This document shows, in pieces, positions 52,571-64,000 of a stretch of 64,000 nucleotides of DNA (position 1 is the stretch's first letter; every line of letters begins with the position of its first letter). The stretch covers positions 9,734,001-9,798,000 of the forward strand of contig NC_039515.1 in NCBI RefSeq assembly GCF_003672135.1, read 5' to 3'. The position numbers were made by a program, and so were the translations under genes. This stretch comes from Ooceraea biroi. Its lineage: Eukaryota > Arthropoda > Insecta > Hymenoptera > Formicidae. The notes beneath the pieces were generated by a model. The model was not told the DNA's origin and ran no database searches. It was given only the letters and a program-made list of their open reading frames with translations.

Positions 52571-54230
52571 TAATTCATATTCATATCAATAGACTGATTA
52601 GAGGATTAGATCGCAGATAATTATCGAGTCTATTAAAGCACAATAATTTAGTACAGACGTGACTACTGATTGTGCAACATGACACGGTACCAAGGCAATT
52701 GAATTTAAATCGCGAAAATGCACACATACGGCTCAGTGAAAATACAATTATTGAAAATAGTTGAGCGTGCCGGCGAGATCGATTCAGGTCGCGAGTTCTC
52801 TCTAGCGTACATGAACCGTACTTGCAAGCCCACTTCCTACGTGCTTCCTACGTGCTCAAAATGCGCGTGAATACAATGACACAGATGGGTGCTGCCTATC
52901 CACTCGTGCTAAAATCATGCTCCACTAGAGACGACATATTCGCGCGGCCACCCAAGCTGTTCGAGCCTAGCGCGTTGTGAGAGACGCTCGTGCCATTTGG
53001 TCCAGGAGCAATCTCCGCTTTTCGCGCGTTGACAACCCCGCAATCGATACGACTTTGTTCCGGGCGGATCTGTAGGAGGTCCTCCATTTCGATGCGCGAG
53101 AGGACGTCGGGGGCCTGGGAAAGCCATAAATGGGGATCAAGTCGCGCGTGTACGGCCCGAGACGACCTGGCACAGCTCGCGTAAAAAATCAAAGAAAGAC
53201 CACCGCTCGAAATGGTTAAAAGATAATTTAGAGATCCACGGTGTCGCCTTCGCACTCGCACACAGACCCGCGAAGGAAATAATCTTCTCGCTGTATCAAT
53301 ACAAAAACGAAAAGTGCGTGAGGTGAGGCTGAAACTCGATGCCATGGGAAAAATTCCACCGATAAGCATCAATTTCCTTTAAAGTTCACTGAGTTTCGCG
53401 AGATACGATTGTAGCATGCGTTGCGAATTGGATTTAATGACTGTGCATTTCTAGAGCTGAGAGTTGAGCATCACGAAACGCAGTGGCATACGAACCTCCC
53501 ATCGCCAGGGGACTGGTGAAAATGCGGAGGCACTCAGGGTGGGATTAAAGGAACGACCGAATCGTTTTATCCAAATACGATGTTTCGAAAGAGAAGAGGC
53601 CCGGGAGGTAAACTGCGACAAAGGAGCAACAATTACTTTATTTTGACTTTGCGGCCGACTTTGTGTTCTTTGAAACGATCCGATCTCCTTGTCCACCGCT
53701 AGCCCGTGTTCGGTGTCGAATGTGAAAACGCGACAAAAAAGGAGGTCCCGCGTGCATTTACCTGTTCGGTACCTGTCAACGGCTGGAAGATCGGCGAGAT
53801 GTCCCGTAATCACGACAATGGCCATAGACGTCTCTTTACGGATCGCCGAATTCTATGGTGGCGGATGGCGGTTTGGTAGGTGGTTCTCTGTATGGTCCAG
53901 TAACTTCTCCGCAAACATTGAATGCGAGCGCCGAACAATGCGCAAACCATCCAATTCAATCAGAATTTACAACGTGAAATCGGAACGGAGTGGGGGAAAA
54001 AGATGGCACTACACGTGAATTCAATGTAATATAATAATAATTTAATATATCATAATTTCTGTTTAGCTGATCGTGACGTAGTATGAGTCTGCATCACACG
54101 CATACCAGATGAAAACTACATTTAATTAAGATTAAGATTCCAATTCGATTTCTTCACTCGAATACGAATATTACAGTTTAATAAAATATACAATTTTTAA
54201 TACGATACAATGGTTTTAGAAAATGGAAAA
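52571..54230. other. GC-richer unassigned region
   Basis: Base composition is higher in GC than the neighbourhood (52880-53950). Overlapping open frames on both strands look like composition artefacts. No domain recognised; could be unique host intergenic or regulatory DNA. Confidence 0.35.
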
Positions 54231-54960
54231 GGGGACAGTTTTGGCAGCTCTACACCGTTAAAAATTGTGCGTCCATATGTTATTGTGTTGCATGTTTTGA
54301 TTACTACTTCAATGTAAAATTAACATACAACTGATATGTTATTATTTTTATAACAATTTTATATGTTACATTAATGTTAACTTCATAACTTAACATTCTG
54401 TGTATGTCTCTTAGAAATGGAATATTATTTCTGCTTTTAAACACATTAATTTTAAACAATCAACATGTCACAAAGTCAGTTTAACATTCTAAAAGAAGTT
54501 AAAGTAAATCTTCAAATAATCATGAACTTTGACATATAAAATAATCAAATTTACTAACATTAAATGTTTCTATCAAAAATAATTTAAGTTGAAATAATTA
54601 CTATCATGTTAATATAACATAAAAAGTAAATGTTCATATTGTACGAACGAAAATGTTCTATCAACTTTTCTGATGAGTTATTGTAACTTCTCTTCCATGT
54701 AGTTTTCAATTACTTTGTATGTTATTTTACATCACACTTAAAGTTACAATAACAAAAATAAATGTAAAGTATTGTGTTAATTACTTAACATTTCTAGTTT
54801 TTCAGGAAGTAACATATGACGAATGAGTTACTTTAACTTAAAATTTAGAGTGGACTTTCTGGACATGCAAAAATGTTAAAATTAATATTTTATTTTTACT
54901 GTATAGAGCATTATAATTAGCTTCATATGCTGTGAAGATTTTAAAAATTTCAAATGCCTG
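54231..54960. other. AT-rich stretch dense in GTTA/TAAC words
   Basis: Repeated TAACATT, GTTAACTT, AAGTTAC and TTGTAACTT words on both strands suggest a decayed foldback or MITE, but no clean TIR pair was established. Confidence 0.35.
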
Positions 54961-55576
54961 CGGTATCACGTACATACATCTGACACCTCAAGAGAGAAGG
55001 ACGTGCTCGCTGCATCGTGAAAATCGAGAGGAACATGATGGTCACGTTTACGATACAGTGATACAATACAACATACGTTACGTGCGGTGCAATGGGACAT
55101 TAACGCGCTGAAGAGTCGTTTCACATGGAAATCGACGAGCTCGCTTAACCGATTTTCACGGTGCCGCGAACGAAATCCGTATTTTTCGGGAAAAAGCAGC
55201 CGGGCCCTCTGGAGGGACGACGTTGAAGGATCGCCCCCGTCCGCCATCGACGCTCTGCTTTGCACTTGAATAACCCAATTTCAGGATGGAGCAACCTCTC
55301 CGGGCATCCACCAGCTACGTCCGCAAACAATCCATTCGACGAAGATTTACGAGTTGAATTTTATCGCGCGCGCTTCGCATCTTCTGCCCGTTACATACGC
55401 CCGCCGTGAAACTTCCTTAATGCGGTCATACTCCTTTTAGTCCGCCCGGAAGATCCGTGAAAGGAAGATCGCCGACGAGAACGGGTTCACCAATGCGCGG
55501 GAATGAGTTCTCGAAAACTCGTGACGCCCCACGAATGTATTCTATTCTTCATACATGATTTTATAAAGCGCGTAAA
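54961..55576. other. Unassigned, no gene recognised
   Basis: Contains CTTTGCACTTGAATAACCCA, which is echoed by CTTGCACCTGAATGACCCAA at 59052 in a similarly GC-rich stretch; otherwise nothing recognisable. Confidence 0.3.
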
Positions 55577-56086
55577 GATCCCTCTAAAAAACCTTACAAA
55601 GGTAAAAAAAATACGCCAAGTACATAAAAAGCAAAACTAATATGATGAAATCCATAGTTAACTAGCCAAGTACCTAGAAGCAATTCAGTTTGAGGATTTG
55701 TAATTTGAATAATACTTGGCGTGCTCGGGTCGCATTGGACATGCATTCTTCTAAATTTGTACTTCCTTGAGTATTTTCACTAATGACTCGTAAATCTTGT
55801 ATTTGGTAATATTAAAACAAATACGTTTACAGTTTGCACATTAGCGGAGTGATTATAAATATCCTTTTCATTACTCACTCAATACAAATAATTTACACAT
55901 AGAGTTTACTAAATTATAGGTAGGACGTACGTTTTAATGACCCGGCACGCTAATATCACATTACAAATCCTCAAAGTGAATTGCTTCTAGGTACTTGGCT
56001 AGTTAACTATGGATTTCATCATATTTAGTTTTGCTTTTTTATGTACTTGGCGTATTTTTACCTTTGTAAGGTTTTTTAGAGGGATC
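55577..56086. mobile_element. 510-bp MITE with 135-bp TIRs
   Basis: GATCCCTCTAAAAAACCTTA on the left and the inverse TAAGGTTTTTTAGAGGGATC on the right, continuing through ACGCCAAGTACATAAAAAGC and AGTTAACTAGCCAAGTACCT for about 135 bp. The inner part is non-coding. No clear target duplication, so superfamily unknown. Confidence 0.8.
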
Positions 56087-56376
56087 TCATTACTTTTGTA
56101 AAATTTTTACATTTCATTAATTTTAAATGTTTTTATGTATTTTTGTATTGCCACAATAATATGTCATTTTATTTCTGTTGTGAGATCTCATCAAACATAA
56201 AATGTTGGATAATAAAGATTTATCTAATCGTGCAAATCTTCTTAATACTTCTAATTGTCAAATATAAATTGTGACAATTTAAAATTCTCTCTCCCTCTCT
56301 CTTTTTTCTCAGTTTCATTCTATGAATATAAAATGTTCCAACTTATATCTTAAATTGTCATCATTTATATTTCAAA

Positions 56377-56830
56377 ATTAGAAGAATTATTTCCTTATCA
56401 TTGCGACGCTATCACGATAATTTAATTTAAAACAAGTAATTTTTAATTTTTTATATAATAGTTTTTGCGATTTATATCTTAATCGTAAAATAAAATATTT
56501 TCCATGTATTAAAATCAGTTTTAATTCATAATAAATTAAATCGTGCATCTGTGAACGCACCTCGAGTGACAAAATCGCTTTGCATGTGTATGTGCGAGCA
56601 TACGTACACATTCAGTTACAATATCTCAGGATAGACTGCACCAATCTTATTCGAATTGGTCGCAGTCGAAAGCTTGCATCCATATTATATTTTTAAAGTG
56701 CCGTTAGATTTTTAAATAAGGCTTTAGTTCCTGAGATATTTTAATCAAAAGTTTGTTTGACATAAATTTGGCATGAAATTCCGGATAAGCTATACGGTAG
56801 CGCTCGACGTTTATGCAATTCTTTCCGAGC
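56377..56830 (+). repeat. Unclassified dispersed repeat, copy 2
   Basis: Direct counterpart of 57522-58075, sharing TTATCATTGCGACGCTATCA, AGTTTTTGCGATTTATAT, AAAATCGCTTTGCATGTGTA, GCTTTAGTTCCTGAGATATT and GATAAGCTATACGGTAGCGC. Its last 270 bp also match copy 1 at 12700-13090. No coding frame. Confidence 0.8.
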
Positions 56831-57290
56831 AGTTCTGAGATGTTTATAACATTATTTTTTATATTGCCTAGAGTTCTCTGCTATTGAAAATACCGTAAAC
56901 TCAGAACTGAAAAAGTTCTAGCTGTTAGAAATTTTTTCTTTTTCCGAGCAGTTCTGAGATGTTTATAACATTATTTTTTATATTGCCTAGAGTTCTCTGC
57001 TATTGAAAATACCGTAAACTCAGAACTGAAAAAGTTCTAGCCGTTAGAAATTTTTTCTTTTTCCGAGCAGTTCTGAGATGTTTATAACATTATTTTTTAT
57101 ATTGCCTAGAGTTCTCTGCTATTGAAAATACCGTAAACTCAGAAATGAAAAAGTTCTAGCCCGTAGAAATTTTTTCTTTTTCCGAGCAGTTCTGAGTTGT
57201 TGATATTGTTAATTGGCATATTGCCTAGAGTTCTCTGTTATTGAAAATACCGTAAACTCAGAAATGAAAAAGTTCTTTAACTGGGAAAGA
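56823..57290 (+). repeat. 119-bp tandem repeat, four units
   Basis: Units start TTCCGAGCAGTTCTGAG at 56823, 56942, 57061 and 57180, period 119 bp. The first three are almost identical; the fourth is diverged. Each unit has CAGTTCTGAG near its start and the inverse CTCAGAACTG (CTCAGAAATG in units 3 and 4) about 60 bp later, so each can fold as a hairpin. Confidence 0.92.
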
Positions 57291-57441
57291 TTTTTTAACT
57301 GGGTCTATGAATAAACATTTGCAAAGGACTGTTCTAACATGGATTTTGGATTGCGATATAGACTATCAATACATTTTTGCAAATGACCCTTGTAACTATT
57401 AATATGGATTTTTGATTTCGCTTATGGTTTACTGATATACA

Positions 57442-57471
57442 TTGAAGATGGTCTAACGAATAGACCGAAAT
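57442..57471 (+). ncRNA. Hammerhead-like core
   Basis: TTGAAGA, stem GGTCT/AGACC around AACGAAT, then GAAAT. Same layout as the Penelope-associated motifs at 11489 and 21256, with a non-consensus first base. Confidence 0.35.
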
Positions 57472-57521
57472 GTTTGTTGATTGATTTGTACTCAAATTAA
57501 ATTGTCATAATATATCGTTCA

Positions 57522-58075
57522 AAATTAGAAGAAATATTTACTTATCATTGCGACGCTATCACGATGATTTCATTTAAACAAGTAAATTTAAATTTTTTAT
57601 AGTTTTTGCGATTTATATATTTATCTTAAAATAAAACATTACCCAAAAGTATTAAAATCAGTTTTAATTTATAATAAATTACATCATGCATGTGTGAACG
57701 GCATGATTGACGGACAAAATCGCTTTGCATGTGTATGTGCGAACATATGTACGTGAGTTTGAACAATATCTCAAGACTGACTGCATCAATCTTGATCAAA
57801 TTGGTCGCAATCAAAAGTTTGCACCCATATTATATAATAAAAGTGCCGGTAGATTTTGATAACGGCTTTAGTTCCTGAAATATTTTAATCATAAGTCTAT
57901 GTGACCTGTCAAATGATATAAATTCCAGATAAGCTATACGGTAGCGCTCGACGTCTATGCACTGAACTTGCTAACGCTCGATGTTTATGCAGTGATTCTC
58001 ATTGTTCGGAACTTTATTTTTTATTTTTATGTACTTGGCGTCGCGACGCTACCGCGTCGCTTGATTAATATCTTG
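57522..58075 (+). repeat. Unclassified dispersed repeat, copy 3
   Basis: Longest copy of the family also seen at 12700 and 56377; ends GTCGCGACGCTACCGCGTCG before AT-rich DNA. Together with copy 2 it brackets the 119-bp satellite. Confidence 0.8.
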
Positions 58076-59603
58076 TTTTGATATATTTTTTGCGGCATCG
58101 TATTTTATATACATATGTATAGATTTGTTACGGAAAAGCTTCTTCATATCACGATTTCGTGTACGAAGTTTAATACTAATATAAATAATTGCATTATATT
58201 GTCGCACAAATTAACTGTGTCTATATGACACAGATATCGTAACAAATTCCATTTATGTGGATAGGGACATCTATGAAACGTGTATATAGAGACAGACTAA
58301 AGGAAATTCTTGAGAGTACGTGCTATTTTTAGTGTTGGCTACCATAAGTGAAGAGGAAAAAATCTTACAATATAGTATACTTTATGTTCTATTTGTGGTT
58401 AAGGGGAGAGCATGTACACCACAATTATCTACCATGCAAAGATGACATTTATTTTTTATTTAAAAACGATTATAATCTAGAAAGAAGTATTTTAATATTT
58501 ATATATTTTACAAAAAACATACGCAACAAATCTTCGAAAATAAAACGAAATCATTTGAACAATTTTGAAAAAACATTAGCCCGGTTATCTTTTTCTGGCT
58601 CCGATTTAATAATATCTCTCGTCACTCATCACTAGCATTTCGATGGCTTGAATCACAGTTATAGATAAGTGTTAATAAGAAATTTCTTCTTTGATTTATG
58701 TTTCTCTAAAACATATGGAATTCCTGCATGATTCGATTTCTTTCGCTTGATTCTTGAGAGTACGCAGCGCATACTTTATTTTTTTTTAATTTCTTGAGAG
58801 TATGCGGCGTCTAGAACGCCTACCTTTCAGTCTGCCCCTTGTATACATGTACTGCGTAAGAAATTTGATTTCGTTACTCGCGATTACGCGGACGACCGAG
58901 TTCAGGCAGGGCGCGGGAAGCGAATTTGTAAAATGAATTTCACGGCTGAGCAACGAAATCCGTTTTTCGTTAAAAAAGGCCAGGTCAGCCGAGTCGGGTG
59001 TAAAATCGGTTGATATTGAAATTAGGGGGTGTTAAGCTGGTCCGCACCCTACTTGCACCTGAATGACCCAATTCCGCCGCTGTTGCATCTTACGATGCGC
59101 TCGCAGGAAAGCGATCCTATCTACATCATCTACGACCCTATAGTACGCGCGCCACGCTTCTTTGCAAATGAATGGGGGTGCGCGACACTCTTGAGATCTG
59201 ATTCTTCTACCTCGGGGTGGATCTCGTTGACTTTTCTTTAGGTTTCCGCATTGTGAATCAGCCGCGCGTTCTCGCGAGCTCCCGTCACAATGCCAATTAT
59301 GCGGGTCGTGCAAGATTCCGAGGCAAGATTTCAAGGGAGAACGCGCGCCCGATTTCGGGCCACGTGTAAACGAACTGTTTACATGATCGCCTTTTCAGCG
59401 GCTGACTTTCTGCTCTACGATTTAAAGCTGTGGCTTTCAATTTTCACGTCGTAGACCATCGAATCGCGACATAAAGGCGGATTGTCGTATAATGCTTGAA
59501 CTTTTTGAAGCTTTTACGGATATTTTACATGGGGTACGATATCTACGTGATCTTTGGGAGTAAGTGCATCACACATCTATAAATGAAGAAATATATATAT
59601 ATA
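58076..59603. other. No gene recognised
   Basis: Includes an open frame at 58348-58635 (Lys/Asn/Ile-rich, no recognisable domain) and a GC-richer stretch at 58860-59470. A repeated phrase TTCTTGAGAGTACG occurs near 58308, 58753 and 58792. Confidence 0.35.
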
Positions 59604-60672
59604 CAGGGTGGCCCATTTTAATTTATACAGTCGATTTTTAAAAAACTAAAAGAGATACGAAAAAATGTTTCAGACAAGACATGTCACGATTTCGAGGGGA
59701 CATAAGATGATACCATTGTTTGACCTTGAATAGTCGTTTGAAGGTCACGCGAAGATCACCTTCAATTTCTTAAATTGAAACCCCAACTTTTTATTGCAGA
59801 TTCTTATTCTCCATCGAAAAGTAAGTAACTTTTGTCTGAAACATTTTTCCGAAAAATGTCATCTTATGTCCTTAAAATGTCCTCAAAACTCATCTTGAAG
59901 ATCATTTTAAGGACATAAGATGACATTTTTCGGAAAAATGTTTCAGACAAAAGTTGCATGTTTTCTCGCGTAGAATCCGAATCCGTAATAAAAAATACCA
60001 TGTCTCATTAAAAAAAAATTTCAGACCGGAAGTTAGAATTTCGATAAACAATGACCCGTCTAGTTGTATCCACATTCTCTGTCGTGTATGGAGATCAACG
60101 TTCGAACAGTGTATTGTCGAATACCGATTTACGTAATCACGTTTGACATTGTCGATATTCGACAATACACTGTTCGAACGTTGATCTCCATACACGACAG
60201 AGAATGTGGATACAACTAGACGGGTCATTGTTTATCGAAATTCTAACTTCCGGTCTGAAATTTTTTTTAATGAGACATGGTATTTTTTATTACGGATTCG
60301 GATTCTACGCGAGAAAACATGCAACTTTTGTCTGAAACATTTTTCCGAAAAATGTCATCTTATGTCCTTAAAATGATCTTCAAATGATTTGAGACATTTT
60401 AAGGACATAAGATGACATTTTTCGGAAAAATGTTTCAGACAAAAGTTACTTACTTTTCGATGGAGAATAAGAATCTGCAATAAAAAGTTGGGGTTTCAAT
60501 TTAAGAAATTGAAGGTGATCTTCGCGTGACCTTCAAACGACTATTCAAGGTCAAACTAATGGTATCATCTTATGTCCCCCTCGAAATCGTGACATGTCTG
60601 TCTGAAACATTTTTTCGTATCTCTTTTAGTTTTTTAAAAAATCGACTGTATAAATTAAAATGGGCCACCCTG
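59604..60672. mobile_element. 1.07-kb near-perfect palindromic mariner MITE
   Basis: Ends CAGGGTGGCCCATTTTAATT and the exact inverse, flanked by TA. Almost the full length is inverted about a centre near 60138. Internal blocks ATGTTTCAGACAAAAGTTGC and AAGGACATAAGATGACATTT occur several times in both orientations. Non-coding. Confidence 0.88.
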
Positions 60673-61818
60673 TATATCGAATAAACACATACACACACTA
60701 TATACTATGCGAGACTTACATTAGCATGGTGTTTGAAAAATGTAATGCAATTTATCAAGAGCGCCGTATTTACTTATGTTATTTGCAAAAAATAAGGCTA
60801 CTATCGAACGCGGTGGGAGTCCGCATTGTGCTGCAAAGTAAAGGGAAAAGAAGAATATAAGCGTGACGTCGAGATGGTTATACAAAGTCCATTTTCAGGA
60901 TAAACGTTGTAGTAGTACAAATGTCGTTCCATTTTTTAGTAGCTACGTGAGCTGAGGACCATTTTTCAAGGGAGAGATTATCCGCGTTAGAATGACCGTT
61001 GGAGATCGTAGACTCTGCATGAGACAGAAGACAATACTATGCTTTTTTAAAAGTGAGTCTGATCGATAAGACTCTGTAATTAAGTGTCTCCTTGCTATAG
61101 GAATATAAAATGGTATTATTTATCTTTCACAATATAATTACACGATATAATGCAAATAAATAATTCATGAAACTTGTAAAGATTGAGTAATATTTAACAT
61201 TTTTTGATAAAAATAAATACATATCAAATTTTATAGTGAAAATGAAAATATAAATTAGATAAGTTCATAAATTATATGCATTAAATATTTAAAAGAACTT
61301 TGCGTTATGTATGATACCTACTTGAAGTTGTTAGAAAATTATCCTCTTTGTCAAAATAATATTACGCTATCTTCAGTCTATCTTTATTTACTGTATTTTT
61401 ATACTGTAAACATATCTTAAATTCGGAAATAATGTAACATAAATTCCTGGCAATATTTTCAATACAGAGCTACGAAGCTCAGATGTAACGTATAATACAT
61501 ATTTGAATATGATATAGCAATATATTAGAATGTTCCATATCAAGATTGAAAGAAATAGTAAAAATATCAAAGATTAATAACCTGGATGGTACGTAACCTA
61601 TGCTAAATTTAATTATAATTAATTTATTAATTAATTATAATTGATTAAAATATAATGTAGTGGCATTAGATTTTTGGACATGAAACTTTTTGAGAAAGAT
61701 TTGCTTTTATTTTTTATTAATTACTTGGAAGATATGATTACATATGTTATATTGCGTATTTCCGACATATGTATCTTTCAAATGCAATGTATAAATCTAC
61801 AACATTTTGCCTTTTCAG
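60673..61818. other. AT-rich, no gene recognised
   Basis: No coding similarity; probably intergenic or upstream intron of the gene starting at 61819. A polypyrimidine stretch and TTTTCAG acceptor close this interval. Confidence 0.4.
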
Positions 61819-62808
61819 GAACCTCCGTGTAGGATTTGTACTCGTCTTGCCCCGCCGACTACTTCCGAACTGCACAGAACTCTGCAAGGCCGTTATAAAT
61901 CGTCTGTCACCAGACGAAGAGAGTACTGCGAGCCAAGAAGATGCCATGCAAAAGTGGGTACGGATTTGAAATCCGAATTTCATTCACGTTCCTACGATGT
62001 CGATCGTATCGTGAACAAGATTCAGGAACTGAGAAGAAACGTTCAAGACGTCGGTGAATTAAGCGTCATGACAAACAGTAATCCATTAACAAGAAGTAGA
62101 ATAGAAATTCTTTAAATAAGTGTGAGGTAATAAGTTTAGCATCAGCACACGTCAATACGTAAACGCAATGTTTTCACGAAAATCCAGAAAAAGATTCAGC
62201 GGAAAAGTCCGTCGTCTTCAGCTACCGAGATAACCGATGTAACAGCCGCTCGTCGAACAGTGGAGAATTGCTTGAGGGAAATGACAAAAGTGAAAGCGTT
62301 TTTAGAAGACGATAATTCTTGGTGGAAATTCTGAAGAGTCGTTCGGTCGATTGTTGCCACCAGAAAGTTCCGCATCTTCATGGGCTTTTGGACGGATTTC
62401 GGTTACCCTAATGCTGCTTGAGGAAGAGGCTGACGAAGTACGCTTTTCCTTTTTCTTTTTTTAAAAATTTTTTTAGAGAATCCCATAAATTTCAGATCGA
62501 AAAAGTGCTGCAGATTCGCTGTGGGTAATTCACCATATTTAACGAGAAATTCGGCGGTTTAATGAGAAGCAGTATGAATTTACAGTGTTTCGAACTGTTT
62601 TGGCAGGTTCCACGTCGTTTTATGACCTCGACACCGAAGAAAAGAAGTGACATCGCCGGTTTCAGCTTTCGAACATCTTCCAAAGAATCGACGAGTGAAA
62701 TGAATTATACTGAGCAGGGTGCAAATCCATCGAAGGAGGATACGCAAGCGCGCACAGCTTCGTGTTATAGTATTGATATGAAATCAGCATTGATAGAAGT
62801 TGCAAGGT
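61819..62808 (+). CDS. Probable host multi-exon gene, not recognised (partial)
   Basis: A CTTTTCAG acceptor at 61818 precedes a frame EPPCRICTRLAPPTTSELHR to YDVDRIVNKIQELRRNVQDV and MTNSNPLTRSRIEIL, ending at a stop at 62113. A second coding-like block reads ATEITDVTAARRTVENCLRE and TKVKAFLEDDNSWW (62220-62332). A third starts after TTTTGGCAG (62606), reads VPRRFMTSTPKKRSDIAGFS and EDTQARTASCYSIDMKSALI, and ends at a GTAAAC donor (62808). The fragments look helical and Ser/Arg-rich. Frames between blocks are not established, and the gene is cut by the scaffold gap. Confidence 0.4.
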
Positions 62809-62860
62809 AAACTGTCTCTAAAATTATTACAAAATTGTCTTAACATATCATGATACTAAT

Positions 62861-62960
62861 NNNNNNNNNNNNNNNNNNNNNNNNNNNNNNNNNNNNNNNN
62901 NNNNNNNNNNNNNNNNNNNNNNNNNNNNNNNNNNNNNNNNNNNNNNNNNNNNNNNNNNNN
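62861..62960. other. Scaffold gap (100 N)
   Basis: Exactly 100 undetermined bases, the usual fixed-length gap placeholder; sequence on the two sides need not be adjacent. Confidence 0.99.
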
Positions 62961-63059
62961 GCCCCTGTGCAACACCGACCATCCTCGGCTCGCCGGACAG
63001 GGGCAACGCAATCAGCGAGCCGCAGTCACTATCACCGTTCCAGATCCAGGCCTCTACGG

Positions 63060-63600
63060 TACCGTTAAGTCAAGTAAGAATGGCAGGGCGATTAGCCCAT
63101 TATTTGCGTATGTGGGAAGAGATAACAAACGATCTTGAAGTCCTTCAAGCTGTTAGAGGTTATTTCATACCTTTTGTTTCCACCCCACCTCCCCGCACGC
63201 ACTTACGAGAATCTTCTTTTTCTCCCTCCGTTGCGACAACGTGCGACGCGGAGATTTTGCGTTTAGTAAACAAGGAAACCATAGTACCTACGACTCCCTC
63301 CGAGAATCAGTTCTTATCTAATTTTTTTATTGAGAAATCGTCAGGAGGAATGCGTTTTATATTAAACCTCAAGGATCTTAATTTCTTCCTGCTGCCCACA
63401 GCATTTTCAGCTAGAAGATTGGCGCACTGTCCAACTTATGATGCCTATTGTCCTGGTTTCCGGATCCAGGCGCAATAGCGGTTGATGCTTTTACACTTTC
63501 GTGGTCGGGCGTGCGATTCTTTGCTTTTCCTCCTTTTATTCTTTTGTGTTCCGCGGAAAATTTTAAATGATAGGGCGAAGGGAGTTGTTGTGCCCTGGTG
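63060..63600 (+). pseudogene. DIRS RT/RNase H ORF, internally deleted
   Basis: AGRLAHYLRMWEEITNDLEV, then VRGYFIPFVSTPPPRTHLRE, then GGMRFILNLKDLNFFLLPTA, the region preceding RT motif A in DIRS elements. The catalytic YxDD and the rest of the RT are missing. After the deletion the frame of AVDAFTLSWSGVRFFAFPPF (DIRS RNase H C-terminal signature) is read, with stops. Confidence 0.75.
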
Positions 63601-63704
63601 GCCATCGCAATCTTGATTCCCACTATTTCATCGCCTTTTGATTGGGGATTCTATGATTCTTACACCATCTTACAATCTCCTTTTTTTCACCTTTCAGGAA
63701 TTGC

Positions 63705-64000
63705 CATCCAGCATGGAGGACGCTTTCCCTGGCGGCAGCACTCTTATCCGGCAAGCGTTTGTCCATCGCGGAGTGCCACCGGGGCAATGGATGCTATTTT
63801 GGCCTCCTTAGCAGACTCCACAATTAGGCAATATACTAAGCCTCTGCGGAACTGGTGGTTATTTTGCCAGTCTTCGTCGGTCCCCCTCTGGTCACCGAGT
63901 CCCACGCAGTTCCTCGACTTTTTGTCGCACGAACTGCAGCAGACCAATTCGTACCACGTCCTTAGTGTCACTCGTTCTGCGATTTCTTTGATTTCAGATA
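63705..64000 (+). pseudogene. DIRS tyrosine recombinase, N-terminal part
   Basis: GGSTLIRQAFVHRGVPPG in one frame, then after a shift near 63785 AMDAILASLADSTIRQYTKP and LRNWWLFCQS...QFLDFLSHELQQTNSYHVLS and TRSAISLISD. This is the core-binding, SAM-like domain of DIRS-type tyrosine recombinases. The catalytic R-H-R-Y part lies beyond the window. Confidence 0.75.

Larger units (their letters stand above)
62961..64000 (+). mobile_element. DIRS-like retrotransposon, partial
   Basis: Contains the start of a DIRS-type RT/RNase H ORF and the start of a tyrosine recombinase in the expected order. The part between is largely deleted (junction about 63415-63475). Cut by the gap on the left and by the window end on the right; no terminal repeats seen. 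Confidence 0.78.

Noticed and set aside
52896..53372. 158-codon minus-strand frame in GC-rich DNA
   Set aside because: Overlaps three other frames on both strands; looks like composition effect without recognisable motif.

Overview
The window is a transposon-dense piece of an animal genome, almost certainly insect and most likely an ant or another hymenopteran. This rests on the TE mix (DD41D mariners, mdg1-type Ty3/gypsy, Penelope, Merlin, PIF/Harbinger, THAP/P element, DIRS), spliced genes with GT-AG introns, AATAAA signals, AT-rich intergenic DNA and a 100-N scaffold gap. There are no operons or bacterial signals. Only two stretches look like host genes: a mitochondrial ribosomal protein S15 (bonsai)-like 3' end at 11651-12174 with broken frames, and an unrecognised multi-exon gene at 61819-62808.

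Layout. 1-12174 is a nest. A Penelope fragment (1188-1845 and 11245-11540) was split by a Harbinger element (1846-11244). Inside the Harbinger sit a 3.9-kb palindromic mariner (2320-6190), a deleted mariner (7676-8205) and a 1.6-kb solo LTR (8647-10265, TSD CCAG) that splits the Harbinger SANT/Myb gene. 13260-20305 is a second nest: a minus-strand THAP/P-element transposase cut by a TGT...ACA element carrying two ORFs (13497-16380), a foldback MITE (16750-16910) and a DD41D mariner with an intact 399-aa transposase (17823-20168). 22728-26703 is another copy of the solo LTR (TSD GTAT), split by a Merlin element. 26728-29272 is a pogo-like element. 29823-31347 is a broken mariner. 32020-34659 is a large palindrome with two tRNA-like segments and 15-bp flanking direct repeats. 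35340-38732 is a Tc1-like element with one premature stop. 39285-50735 is a pile-up of Penelope, ORF-bearing LTR-like elements, two gypsy pol remnants, a non-LTR gag fragment and a third gypsy RT. 50736-61818 is mostly unassigned DNA with MITEs, a 119-bp satellite and a 1.07-kb palindrome. 62961-64000 is a DIRS element cut by the gap and the window end.

The most unusual material is a family of TGTNACG...ACA-ended elements that look like LTRs (4-bp imperfect TSD, no internal region) yet carry genes. A basic-N-terminal ORF1 comes in two unrelated-looking versions (A or B). In three of the elements it is followed by a CxxC zinc-ribbon-like ORF2 (C). ORF A has an intron that restores frame when removed, and a SUMO-interacting-motif-like stretch. 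One chimera joins these ends to an mdg1-type gypsy pol. I do not recognise ORFs A, B or C.
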